A DNA stretch of 64,000 nt from Powellomyces hirtus (taxonomy: Eukaryota; Chytridiomycota; Chytridiomycetes; Spizellomycetales; Powellomycetaceae), in contig JAHLKG010000017.1 of NCBI GenBank assembly GCA_025526995.1, positions 434,001-498,000 on the forward strand, given 5' to 3'. Below the pieces are notes generated by a model, which saw only the letters and a list, made by a program, of their open reading frames with translations, did no database searches and had not been told where the DNA came from. Position numbers and translations under genes: made by a program. Positions 35,569-46,710 of this stretch are shown here, in pieces. Every line of letters begins with the position of its first letter. The stretch's first letter is position 1.

Positions 35569-37015
35569 ATGCGAGGCTCGGCAGACTCGAACGCTCAAGA
35601 GCAGTTGGCCCCCGCTTCCCCGCTCGTCTCGGCGGCGTCGGCACCCCGCGGAAGACGTCGCGGAGGGAGCGTTCACCCTAACCAACGCAGTACTCCTACC
35701 GAACCCGACTCATCATCGAAGCCCAGCCGCCGGTCCGCTGATCTACCACCGTATAACCATAAGTCACAGGCATCCAACACTCCACGGAACCCTCCGGGCG
35801 GCGGTCTTCTGTCCATTATCACTATGCTCGCGCTCGCACCCGTGCGACTCTGTATCGCCGTGCTCACAGCTATGCGTACTTTCCTTGTCGCTGCTGGATC
35901 CGTGCTCGGAATCACAAGACCGCGACCATCAGCGTCCTCTGAAAGGGGGTCTTCGGAGTGGAGCCTCCTTGCTTTTGTGGATGCGATCGACCGATGGTGG
36001 AATGCCGCTTGGTGCTGGGTCATGGAAGCGTGCCTAGGCTTTCCACTTAGAGCTACGATACATTCCCATGGAGCCGTGCTGGTTACTGGCGCTGGATCTG
36101 GGATTGGGTATGTTATTGGCTTCTTTGTTGTTTCCGATCATTTTGGCTCATCCGATGCCTATCTGCAGAGCACATGTCGCACAAACACTTGCCGCAAAGA
36201 ACTACGTAGTCTACGCGGGGATGCGAACGCTATCTCCCGGAAATAGCCGACGCTCCTCAAATCTGCACCCAATTCAGCTCGATGTGACCTCCTCTTCACA
36301 GATCCGCGCCGCTGCAGAATACATTGAATCGCTGGACATACCTTTGATTGCTGTTGTGAACTGCGCCGGCATTCCGTCCGCGCCCACGCCAATGGAGTAC
36401 GTCTCTGAGCGGGACATGATGCAGTGCCTAGACGTGAACGTCGTTGGACCTCTCCGCATTGTGCAGCACTTTCTTCCACTACTCCGAAGATCAAAGGGGC
36501 GTATTGTGAATGTATCGTCGGTCGCTGGATTCACCCCAAGTCCAATGCATGGTGTCTTCGCGGCGAGCAAGACGGCACTGGAAACATGGTCTGATTCCTT
36601 GAGGGTGGAGGTACGCAAGTGGGGCATTGCCGTCGTAATTGTCCAGCCTGGATCAGTCGACACGGCACTGTGGCAAAAGCCGCCTCACGCACATCAGAGC
36701 GATGGACATCCTTCACAGGCAATGCAACGCCTCCCGATCGCCACCACCACCACCATTATAACGCCGGGGCCGCCAACAACCATTTACACGCCGCTGCAAA
36801 CTTCCGTGACACAAATCACCGCGGAGACTCGCAAGCACCTGATCAGCACCACTCACACATCCCGCGCCATCTTCCACGCCATCACGGACCGGTACCCTAA
36901 AACGCGATACCTTGTCGGCGTAGACGCCAGGCTTGCATACCTCCTTGCACACCTGCCAGATCGAATCCTCGACTGGGCATTCTGGATCGCACTCGGCAAA
37001 GATAGGACCGAGTAA
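35569..37015 (+). CDS. Short-chain dehydrogenase/reductase family protein, altered active site
   Basis: Two exons (35569-36107, 36169-37015) give 461 residues. The first 120 residues are Ser/Pro/Arg-rich and then hydrophobic (LSIITMLALAPVRLCIAVLTAM, about 83-104), suggesting a membrane anchor. The Rossmann fold follows with the nucleotide motif VTGAGSGIG, split by the intron, then VNCAG, and the NVSSVAG strand with the catalytic serine. Where the catalytic Tyr-x-x-x-Lys is expected the sequence reads FAASK: the lysine is kept but tyrosine is phenylalanine. The C-terminal half (YLVGVDARLAYLLAHLPDRILDW) resembles the retinol/17-beta-hydroxysteroid dehydrogenase branch. A Thr-rich insert lies at about 36740-36790. 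It may be inactive or use a different mechanism; the family call is firm. Confidence 0.9.
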
Positions 37016-37852
37016 TCTGGTGGCGCCTAGAAACGAAGTGTACCTGTGCTCTATTGTCAAACGGCTGGAAAGACGCTTCTGCTTTGAGGGCCGCAAGTGT
37101 AATCCTGCCTTATACCCATCGCCTTTGTTTCCTAAATTAACCCGCTCCTTTTGTTGCGTGACGCCCCGCGGATATTTGTACAAAACTTTTCCCCAATTAA
37201 CTTTGTGATGCGAGCTCCTGTAATAGTGTAAATAGAATCTTTTGAAAGCAGGCACACCAAATAAATACTTGACGTAGGCTATGTTATCGTGCTTTACTTC
37301 CTCATTGTATCGGGTTTTCAAGTCAGTGTGTTCCCCCCTTTAAAATAATGTCGCGTTGCACCGTCACGCAGTGGACACTGACGGCATTGCTGCTGTCAAT
37401 GCGCAGTATTGTCGACAGGTTGGTTTCAGAGTTCAGACTCCCGCTTCCCATTCAGACACCTCAACACCAATCTTTGGGGACAGAAACCGTGCAGGTTGTG
37501 GTACAGCGAAAACGGAAAGATCATAACAAGTCAATACTGTATAAACTGTTGTGAAGTCAGTGTTCTCAAATTCTGTCCCCCACAGTCTGGGTGTTATCCC
37601 CCATTCAAGGTACAAAATATGATAACACAGCAAGCTTCTCTTGATAATTGAAGGAACCAAGATTTAATTCGAACCCGAGTCTCACACTACTATTCTTCTG
37701 TAGTAACCCAAATGATTTTCGACGTACCACGGTGAAGAATGAAAAATGACCCAACGAAATGTAAATATCTCGGGGATCACAACTCGCTGCTTCAGGGTCG
37801 CGAATTAACGGGAAGTCTCTTGCGCAGAAGGAGTTTTCAACATTGAACAGTG
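37016..37852. other. Intergenic region
   Basis: Between two plus-strand genes. No supported gene; A/T-richer than its surroundings. A ttcgaaccc-like match near 37670 resembles a tRNA B box on the minus strand, but no cloverleaf could be built around it. Confidence 0.4.
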
Positions 37853-40800
37853 ATGCCTCGCCAAGTCGCTGGTTCTCGCTTCCGCCCCGAACTAGAGCAG
37901 GTCAGCGCCGACTCCGCTCGCCTACTGGATCGAAGAGCAAAGGCCCTGCTTCCAAGGCGCCGAATGACTTCTTTGATATGACGGCCCACACGCCATCAAA
38001 GGGAAAAGGGACGAAACACATCGTAAACGAAAAACAAAGTCATCTGAGGACTCCGAGCAACAACAGAAAGGAAGAAGTCATCTTGTTGGATTCTGATGAT
38101 GATGACGACCGTTCGGTTGCAGGCGCTGTATCCTCCTTGAGAACACCCGTTCGGGAGGAAGATACGCTGACTGCTGAAATCCCGAAAGTGCGGAGAGCAC
38201 CTGGTACATATGCACGGAGGGGCGGGAAATTCAGATCAAGCGATCGGCCAGTTGTTGTGGATACCACGCCACATTCATCTGGTCACCCAGCACAATCACT
38301 TGCAGATCAGCCACGGAGGGTTGCGCGGAGAGGGGGGGTCTTCAAAGGGTTGTCGCGTTTGCAATCAAGTTCTTCGTCTCCCTCTCCGTCACTAAATGCT
38401 GGTAGCCAAGACGCTGACGTGAGATCCACGGCAACGATTGTGGTACCTGAGGTATCTCCACCCCGCACATCCATGGCGGCGCCTGAAAAGCTATTCCCTC
38501 AGCCCCCACTGGGAGCGTTTGTTGTCGTCCTGAGTGAAAGTGAGCGGCAAGGCGTTGCAGTGGGGAGTTCGAAGGTAGTCAGACATGCCGAAGTGGTTCT
38601 AGGACCTGGCCCTCTTACTGGAGACGCAACGATTATATCGAGTTCCCCTACTCCGCAGACTTCAGAGAATCAAGCGACGGAAGTGACGGAAACATTGGTG
38701 GATACGGACCTTGCCCCGTTGATTGGACTCGATCATATGGAGGCTGAGGCAGAACATTCCGCGTTACACCAGAAGATAGATCCTGAGATCGATCGTTCTC
38801 ATGGTGATGCCGACAGCGAATCTGTCACTCAAGCCCGAAATCATGAGCTTGGCTCGAGGGAAGCAGTAGAGTTGGAAATTGCGTCGTATATCGATTACCC
38901 TACTCAGTTGCCGGATAACTACATTGCGGAGAACGATGACAGGATGGGCACCTTTGAAGAAGATCGAGAACCTTTGGCTCAAGCATCTGGTGAAGTATCA
39001 TCTAGCATTCGCGCTGAAAGTGAGAGTTCCGCGATGCATATCCCTGACATGTCGAAGAAGGAAGCTCACTCTGGAGAGACTGAGAGAAGTACCGATACAC
39101 AGGAGACCGGAAAAGTCTCGCTCTCGCTACATGTGTCGGATGCGGATGAGGTAGAAACGACGCAGGTTTCTGCATCGCCTAATGCTGGGCCGGGCAGCGT
39201 AGCGCTTGATTTGCACATGTCAATCTCTCGCACGCCAGAGTCGACCCTACCTGACATTGAATTCAAGGATCTAGGTTCAGCCGAATCTTCAGCAATATGG
39301 GCTGATCTAGATCCTACCACTTTACTAGAGCAAACGTACATGCATATGGCTTGTGGATGGGATGATCGGCATGGCCTCTTTGAAGAAAGCAATTATTGGC
39401 TGAAAGAACAGGACGAGCCTACCGACACGACACCGGTCACTGCACCTGACACTGGAGCAACAAGCGAATCTCCTTTCGACCCTATGGACAGGACACCCGT
39501 CATTGCACCAGAGGCAGGACCACTGAGCGATTCGCCTCTCAATGCTGAGAAGCCGGCACTCCCTTCGGCACTGAACGGTCGCTCATCACACGACCGCGCC
39601 CATGATGCTAGTAGTGATACCCTGACCGCTTCCTCACCGCCGAGCTCGACAACAAAATTGGGCGTGGTGGACACTGGAAATTGTGATGCTGGAGTTACGG
39701 GTACTCATGAAGCCCCGCCGAATGTCCCAGAAAGTGCCTCGGCAGAAACAGCGCCGGCTGTAGATGAGTATGCAGATGTCTTGGATCACCCGCCTACAGA
39801 TCCCGCAAATGCTTCACTCGTCTCGGTTCAAACGGTCGAAGCGAAGGATCCCCTGCCAATGAACGCTCACTCGGAAGCTGCGAATGGCGACATTCGAAAG
39901 CCGCCTGGGCACAAGAATGTCATGCAAAAGTACTTTGCAAAACGCTCCAAAGAGTTACCACCTTCGCCGCCCCATAGCCATAGAGCTGCGCAAGAGTCGT
40001 TGTCCAATGGTGAGCTCCTTCCAAATGGACTTGTGCAGCCGACCCAAGACGAAGACGTAACGGAAGTGCACGAAGCTGCCGACGATGCTCGTGATGAAGA
40101 TTTGTGTCTAAATGATAATTCAACCGACGATCCCATGACATTGTCCCTGCCGGATCTCCAAGTAATGAAGGATATTTGTGGTTCAGCACTGACGAGGACA
40201 CGGTCCACGACCTCATCGTCCCCAATGTCGTCGGACGCTATGCCAGCCCCGAAGCGACGAAAGCTTGTCCGTCGCGCTAATTTGAAAACATCGCCTAATG
40301 TCAAAAGGCCGCTCGCAATCGCTGTAAGCGAGGATGAAACCTTGGTCGAATTCAATGCCCCATCCTCTCCGCCGCACCTGTCTTTCACCGTAGACGCTCC
40401 TGCTTCCCGCGACCAACCTAGGCTGGGAGGCACTCAGGACGGGACGGATCTCGTATCGTTTGGAGGAACCGGAGAGCCTCCATTACGCCCCAGTTATCGT
40501 TTTAAATCCGTAGCCGCCCACCGTCAGGGATTCGGACGCACCTCCCAATTGCGCTTCGCTCGAATCGCCACAGAAGATGTCAGCGGGCGATCCTCGCGTC
40601 TATTACTGGCTTCGTCCCATTTTGTCGACCAGTCCGAGGAATGCAACAAACGTGGCGCCGTCGTACTGGTCGATGTTGAAAATCGAGGATGGGAAGATAA
40701 TTTTTCCGATATTGCTCGAATTGTGGGTGATCCTGACGGAACAGGTCCACCCCGGTCTCACACCCGGAAGGACTCCGCCAACCCTGCCAATGTTCGGGAT

Positions 40801-41941
40801 CTGGTGTTCGGCCCAGATGGTCAAGTTCTGTTCACTGCCGCTGCGGAAGATCCGCTGATCAAAGCGTGGAATGCATCAGACGGGTCCCAAATAAAAAGTG
40901 TCAAGCTAAACGTGAAAAAATGGAACCGACGATCCAGGAATCTGCGGAACCTCGGAATCCAAAAATTAGCGGTCCAACGATCTGACACTGCTTGCATCGT
41001 AGCCGGCGCGTCCTTCGATGGCTCCTTGCGCATGTTCTTTCTGGAATACGGAGATCAAGGATGGGCCTTTGGCAATATCTCTCCGCCAATGGAGGTCGAA
41101 GAGATCGCACATTCCACCGAATTTCGTGTTGCGACCTCCGTAGCATTCGGCCTAGGACCTTCCGACAACATTGTGATGGTGGGATACGAACGCTTCCGTG
41201 GGAGTACCGGCAATGGCGTGGTGAGACTGTACGATGTATCGGCCGAGGATCATGCTATTTCGACGCTCAAAGTGGAAGACAACGCAGTTGCATGCCTCGC
41301 TGTTTCAGAATCTGGCCAGTCACTCGCTGTCGGTGTCGCCGGTAATAAAGCGCTGCCTTTCGAACCAGAGGGTAACTTTTCCGAAGGCGGCGATGGGATA
41401 CTTAGAATATTCGACATCAGGAACGCTGGAGGCTCCGGGCGCGGCCCCACCGCTAAATATACCACCGGACAACGGAAGCACACTGTTGTCGGATACAGTC
41501 CTTGCGAGCGATATGTCTACTCGTGCAGTGCCCAGGACAACTCACACTCGAACCAACATACACTTGTGTACGATGTTCGCAACGCCAACACTCGGCTCAT
41601 CGTCGATGCAATTCAGCTGGAGCACAGAGGTAAGTGATTGCATAAAATCTGCATGGGAATCAACCACGGCTGATGTCAGTTCCCTTTTCCGGAAAGGTTC
41701 GAGCTACGGCGCTACCTGCGCAACGTGGACGTCCGCCGGTCTCTTCCTCACTGGCGGACAAGACGATGCCGTTCGAGTCTGGGACATCCGCCGCGGAGAC
41801 CCGCTCCTCCGTGTGCTTCGCGCTCACGAGGGGCCCGTCACCGCGATGGCTCTTTCACCAGAGGAAGAATGGCTCGCGGTTGGCACTACCTCGGGAACCG
41901 TCCATCTCTGGTCCGTCGAAGACAGTAGCAAGTCTGGCTGA
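37853..41941 (+). CDS. WD40-repeat protein with long disordered N-terminus
   Basis: The bulk is one exon to 41629 plus a second, 41697-41941. The start is uncertain: either ATG 37978 (1298 residues) or ATG 37853 with a 56-base intron (37901-37956) that adds MPRQVAGSRF and keeps frame. The first 830 residues are Ser/Thr/Pro/Glu-rich without a fold I recognise; a KNVMQKYF motif near residue 650, followed by basic residues, loosely resembles a PCNA-binding box. The last 440 residues form a beta-propeller, with blades ending in IKAWNASD, VRLYDVSA, LRIFDIRN, LVYDVRNA, VRVWDIRR and VHLWSVED. Propellers of this kind often serve as substrate receptors or scaffolds, for example with DDB1-CUL4. No closer identity can be given from the sequence alone. 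Confidence 0.85.
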
Positions 41942-42327
41942 ATGAAGGCTGATGTCTTCGAAATGTTACCTACTAGGGAGACCATGCGTATTAAGATGGC
42001 CGTCTCTTTTGGGGCGGGTGGATGAAGGGGAAGTTCGTGACATAGATTTTAATTGTTGTGGAGTCGCTGTGCTTTGCCATACCAGATTTGATGTGATTAA
42101 TGTAAATAGTTGTTCTCAACCTGTAGTGTAGATAATACCATGCAATCATTTATTCCGTGAACCGCGCCGTCAGAAGGCCTGATAACAGCGACTGCTGTGG
42201 TTTACGATCAAAAGCAATCGGCCACAAGAAGGAAAGAGTCGAATATGGCTCCTTTTCATTATCGTTTACGCAGACAAAAAGCTCCAAAATTATATAAGCT
42301 GTACAAGGGTCTTTTTTCGAATATGGT
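41942..42327. other. Convergent 3' intergenic region
   Basis: Lies between the stops of the WD40 and Cas1 genes, which converge. A/T-rich, with likely poly(A) signals; no other feature seen. Confidence 0.4.
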
Positions 42328-44863
42328 TTACCATGCCCAATTCCAAATCAACATTGCACCGAGCAGTCCAACCGTTCTCCACTTGGACACCTTCGATCCC
42401 GCGATCCAGTCCACAACGCGGGACGAAACGCCAGAGACCCCTGTAGCGACGGTAAAGAACAGGATGCCGAACACAAACATGCCGACGGCAGGGGATCCCA
42501 TGATGCTTCCAAACGGCAACACAACGAGGCCTTTGGTGTCGACAGCGAGCCAAACATGGTACTGCACCAAGAAAAGCTCCAGGGAAGATTGTCCGACCCA
42601 TCGGAAGAACTGTGAGGAGGACCCACGCAGGGAGGGAGTATAGTTTCGCAGAATCGTGAATGCGATGACGACCAGGGGGGAGATGTACGGGTGGACAGCG
42701 TTGTAAGTGAATTTTGTCGGTGTGATGGTGATGAAGACGCTGTAGCCGGCGATCACGGCGAGAGACGCGCCGAGGGCATACGGTTTCAATTTCGTGATGG
42801 TGGCGAGGCTGAGTTGAGTGGTTGTGAATGCCGTGAGCATGCCCGCGAATACAATGAGGTGATCCAGCATCAATCGGAACGCGCTCTCCTTTGCGTCCCA
42901 GTTGATGGCGGCAACGAGGTTGAGCAGCTTGAACAGATTTTCGAGGAACCACGGGATCTTGATGATGGCCCACGAAACCATGATGGCCACGCCAATTTTC
43001 ATGAGGAGGAACGGCGTGTTCTTGTTGTACTGGTTGCCGATGTACATGGTCAACCACACAAAGATGAACCAGAAGGAGACCAAGGGTCCGAAGTAGTAGA
43101 ACAAAATATCCTTGTCCATGGTGTAGGCCATGGCGGCGGAGAGGAGGTTAAGTCGGACGAGGATGGAGGCCGCGCGGGCGAATGTGTATACGTTCTTTTT
43201 GTAAAAGAAGATGAAGTGTCCGTATCCAGTCATGAAGAGATAGGATGCAACAAGGACGCGGATGACTGCATAGATTGGGGTGATGGAGCTGGCGCCGGTA
43301 TAGTGGTAGACCAGAATGGCCAATTGCATCCATCCCTTCCATTCGTCAGTTTGATGACGGTTCAAGAACGACGTGTCCTTTTCCGTCGCGAGAGTGGCCA
43401 ATCCCGGGATGACCGTAGAGATTACAAGGAGAATGAATGTCGGAAGGTAGAAGGATTTGTTGACCTTTAGAAAGAGAGGAGTACGATCTACCAGGAGCAT
43501 GTAGAACACAGCTGCGCCGATGATTGTGAGATCGGACGAAGTTTGCTCTCCTGGGAGGTACTTCTCAAGAAGGTCCGTTACGAAGCCACCACCGATGGTG
43601 CCCTTCATTCGTCCTTCGCGGGTTACGTGTCTCCAGAACCACGCGGCACATCCAAAGACCGCGAACATCAACAATGTCACCCATTGTTGAGACTTGATCT
43701 CCGCGTATTTGACGCAGCAAGTGGCCTTTCCAGCAGGGTTCTTTCCAAACAAGCGAGAGTTGCAAATTTCGTTCAACTGCAGGTTAAGCTCGTGCGACAA
43801 AACGCTGTCGTCATAGTGGAAGCCGTCCACGGTGTGGTCGGCAGAGACTGAATATAGGGCAGCAGAGTAAAGAGGCGCTCCAACGTCATGTAAAGTCCGC
43901 CCTTCAGCTCCAATGACGCTGAATATGTGAGTGTTAAATTGGTCGACCTTCTCAGGGGTCATTAGCCCTTTTCGACTCGCGTCGAGCTTGGACTCTACGA
44001 CCGGATTTACTGGTCGGACAAACACCCTCTCGACGGCCCCATCCGCATTGAAGGTGCTCCAAGCTACTCCGGAAGAGTGGCGGAGTGTGACACCCTCCAG
44101 CACGTGGTCCAGAGCGTTCTGGAAAGATTTAAAACCATCTGCACCTCCATATTTCATGAACCAATGTCCCGCGGAGAACGTCAACAGGATGGGCTTTTTC
44201 GCTGTCGGTCCCTCAGCTTCGAGCCAGGGCGGGCTTTCTTGATTTGTAACATTCCAGAAAGGGTCCCAGTAAAACGATAGAGAGATGCCATTAGGACCAT
44301 CTATGTGCTGATCTTCGTGTTTTCCGCCCGTGTTTACTGCGTCCGGAATCAGCTTGTTCCTGAGAGCAAGGTAGGCAGCACGCGCAGTCGAATCTCCGAC
44401 ATAAACGGCCCGAGAATCTTTCAAACACGTGGTGGCTTCCTTTTGGGTATATTGGTGAAGAAAACATGAGTGGGTTTGCCAGTGGGCTTTGCCGTAGCCG
44501 GCGGAGCCGATCAAGTGTCCGTTGGCGAGGTCGGCACTGCAAAGTTGCACATCCTCGTTCCCAAACCGAGCTTCTGCAAGATGATTGGTAAATGATGACT
44601 TTAGCGAGACAGCCACATCTCCGGAAGCTACACCCGTGTTGTTGCGCAGTCTACATACCAGGTCTTGGTTTGAGGAGAACAACCACGACAGACAAGAGTA
44701 CCATGAGCGTCGCGGCCGCAATGGAGATCTTGACCCCCGTTTGTTGCTTCGAGAAGCCCGATCGCTTCGATATGCTGTCCTGGGGGACATCCTCAGGCGC
44801 CTTGGGTGTCTCAGTTACGGGCGTTGGCAGCAACCGTTCAGCGTCGTCGGTCATTGCGGTCAT
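42328..44863 (-). CDS. Cas1/CASD1-type polysaccharide O-acetyltransferase
   Basis: Cas1p-family enzymes add O-acetyl groups to glycans in the Golgi lumen (capsule mannan in Cryptococcus, sialic acid in animals as CASD1). Two exons (44863-44659, 44573-42328) give 816 residues. The order is a short cytosolic tail, one membrane anchor (about 49-63, AAATLMVLLSVVVVLL), a lumenal SGNH-type catalytic domain with the nucleophile motif VGDSTAR (about residue 126) and the DGFHYDD Asp/His pair (about residue 317), and then the C-terminal 10TM acyltransferase domain from about residue 370. Two methionines (MTAMTDD) compete as start. All key catalytic elements are present, so the enzyme is probably active. 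Confidence 0.95.
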
Positions 44864-45320
44864 TCCGGCGACTGAAGTTTATGGACTTGCAGAATCGCTC
44901 AGAGATCAAGTCGCAAGCAGGAGGCAGTGTCAATAGCACTGTTGCTTGACAAACTAGGGTAAATACGTCTGTATATATTGTCAAGCTTTTAAGGTAGTGC
45001 ACTTCCGGCGGAGCATTTAAGACGGTGACAGATTTGCTCGCAGGTCTGCCTTGCCGCAACAAACGGCCCCCAAAACACGAAACGCGCTCTCAGAATTTCT
45101 GAAATTGAAAGGGGCCAAGAATGGTGACACAATTTCCCCGTGACGACATTTGCAGAGGTACTGTCAAGATATGGAGACCCTCTGCTTTTCGATACGATGT
45201 AAACGGATTCACTGCTTTGCTAGAAATTCGGTGATATGCATTATATGTGCGCAGCTGCGGTGTCGCTAATGCTACTGCTAGATTTGATTTATTACTTCTA
45301 CTACTGTACTAGCTAGTCCT
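44864..45320. other. Intergenic, promoter of the Cas1-type gene
   Basis: Between two minus-strand genes; holds the upstream region of the O-acetyltransferase gene and the FKBP25 3' end. No other feature seen. Confidence 0.4.
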
Positions 45321-46385
45321 TTAATCTATGCTGACCAACTCGACCTCGAAAGTAAGATCTGTATTCGGTGGTATCCTGATGACAACCGATTGCAGTCAGC
45401 ACAACCACTCTGCCCGCTGTAGCACCATGGAGAGTTTACCTTCCGTCGGGAGTACCCTTCTTTCCGTATGCCCACTCGCTCTCTATTATGAGACGGGCCT
45501 TCTCCCCTTTGAACATGGTCATGAGTCCCTCGTCCCTGTAAGTTGACAGATCAGCATATCAGAGCCAAGAGAATTAAGGTAAATGCTGCACCCGCACCAG
45601 CCGCGAATGACTCTTCCAACTCCAACTGGAAAAGAGATCACGGCATCAGATACATGAAGAAGAACGAACAAAACATCATGACGCACGTCGCGGATGTGAA
45701 AGAAGGGGATACCTTTGAAACGCAGTGCAGAAGGTTTCTTCTTTCCAAGATTGGTGTCAAACACGGTGCCATCGGGCAGAGTGCCGGTATAGAAAACATG
45801 CACCGTATCTCCTTTCTTTGCTTTTCGCTCTCCGTCGCCTTTCTTCAGAACCACTTTTGTGTACTTTGGCTCTTTTTGAACGACCTCCTAAATACAATTT
45901 GTCGTCAAGCAGAGATCGGTCTTGAGACAACGCACCAAACGCATACCGTGTCTTTGGGTTGCTCAACAACTTTTTCTGATTTGTCCGAAGTCTGGCCTGC
46001 AGTGGCTATCGCGGCCGCTTCCTCAAGCGTCTGTCCTTCGGGTCGGAAAGCAGCATCCCCTGCTTCGTACAGGGCTTTGTATGACTTGACCAGGTCGGGC
46101 TTCTTTGAAGATTTGATGATATTTGCTGTTTTGCCGTACAACTTTCTTTCTTTCAAGAACTGTTCCAATTAAAACGTGTCCCACGATTAGCATAGCCTTG
46201 TTGGTCTCGAGAGGAGTACAAGAGGACCTCATATGTCGCGTTGTCGTGGAGGAAGGTGACCAGGTCTTGACAGGTCGTGAGCAACAAGCAACCGGGCATG
46301 CAAACGAATTTACAGACTCTCTACCTTTCTTGGAGACAGAGTCGCCTTCGAGCTGCTCTGGAGTCCACAGTGCTGCAGGTGCCAT
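45321..46385 (-). CDS. FKBP3: FKBP25-type peptidyl-prolyl isomerase
   Basis: FKBP25 is a nuclear prolyl isomerase with a nucleic-acid-binding helical N-terminus. Seven exons (46385-46325, 46265-46228, 46159-45947, 45887-45713, 45625-45598, 45535-45440, 45375-45321) sum to exactly 221 codons plus stop. The N-terminal basic tilted helix bundle starts WTPEQLEGDSVSKK and continues FLKERKLYGKTANIIK and LVKSYKALYEAG. The FKBP domain has VFYTGTLPDGTVFD, VIRGWDEGL, WAYGKKG and the closing FEVELVSI strand; the pocket residues Tyr, Phe-Asp, Trp and Tyr are in place, so activity is expected. Exon 5 is only 28 bases. The gene shares a short divergent promoter with RPC2. Confidence 0.93.
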
Positions 46386-46710
46386 TTCGAATACTTTGTT
46401 TAGCAATAGATATCGTTGCAGGGGTTGTCAAAAGACGACAGATAGATACGTAGAATGACAGCAGCGCGTATAAGTTATTTTGTTGGCATGGCTGCCAAAA
46501 ACAATTCACAGGCGGGTCGCGTTTATTGACAGCATGCGTTGAATGTTTGACACTTTTGCTCGCTTTGCATTGACACTATTTATCCTTTGTCGAGCGATAC
46601 CAGAGTAGTTCCTGCTCACCCCTGCTAGGTATAAGTTTATTCTCTGCATAGGGTGGAGAAAGGGGAGTTACTCTGTAACATTCGGTGCCAGTCGCAGTGT
46701 CAAAGTCAAC
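46386..46710. promoter_or_regulatory. Divergent promoter FKBP25/RPC2
   Basis: A 325-base head-to-head gap that must carry both promoters. TTGACA-type motifs occur on both strands (about 46526, 46549 and 46570). No TATA box was obvious for RPC2. Confidence 0.45.

Noticed and set aside
37640..37720. Possible tRNA on the minus strand (B-box-like ttcgaaccc complement)
   Set aside because: No matching A box, acceptor stem or anticodon arm could be drawn.
42691..43470. 259-codon plus frame inside the Cas1-type gene
   Set aside because: Antisense shadow of transmembrane helices; the minus strand has catalytic motifs and an exact gene model.
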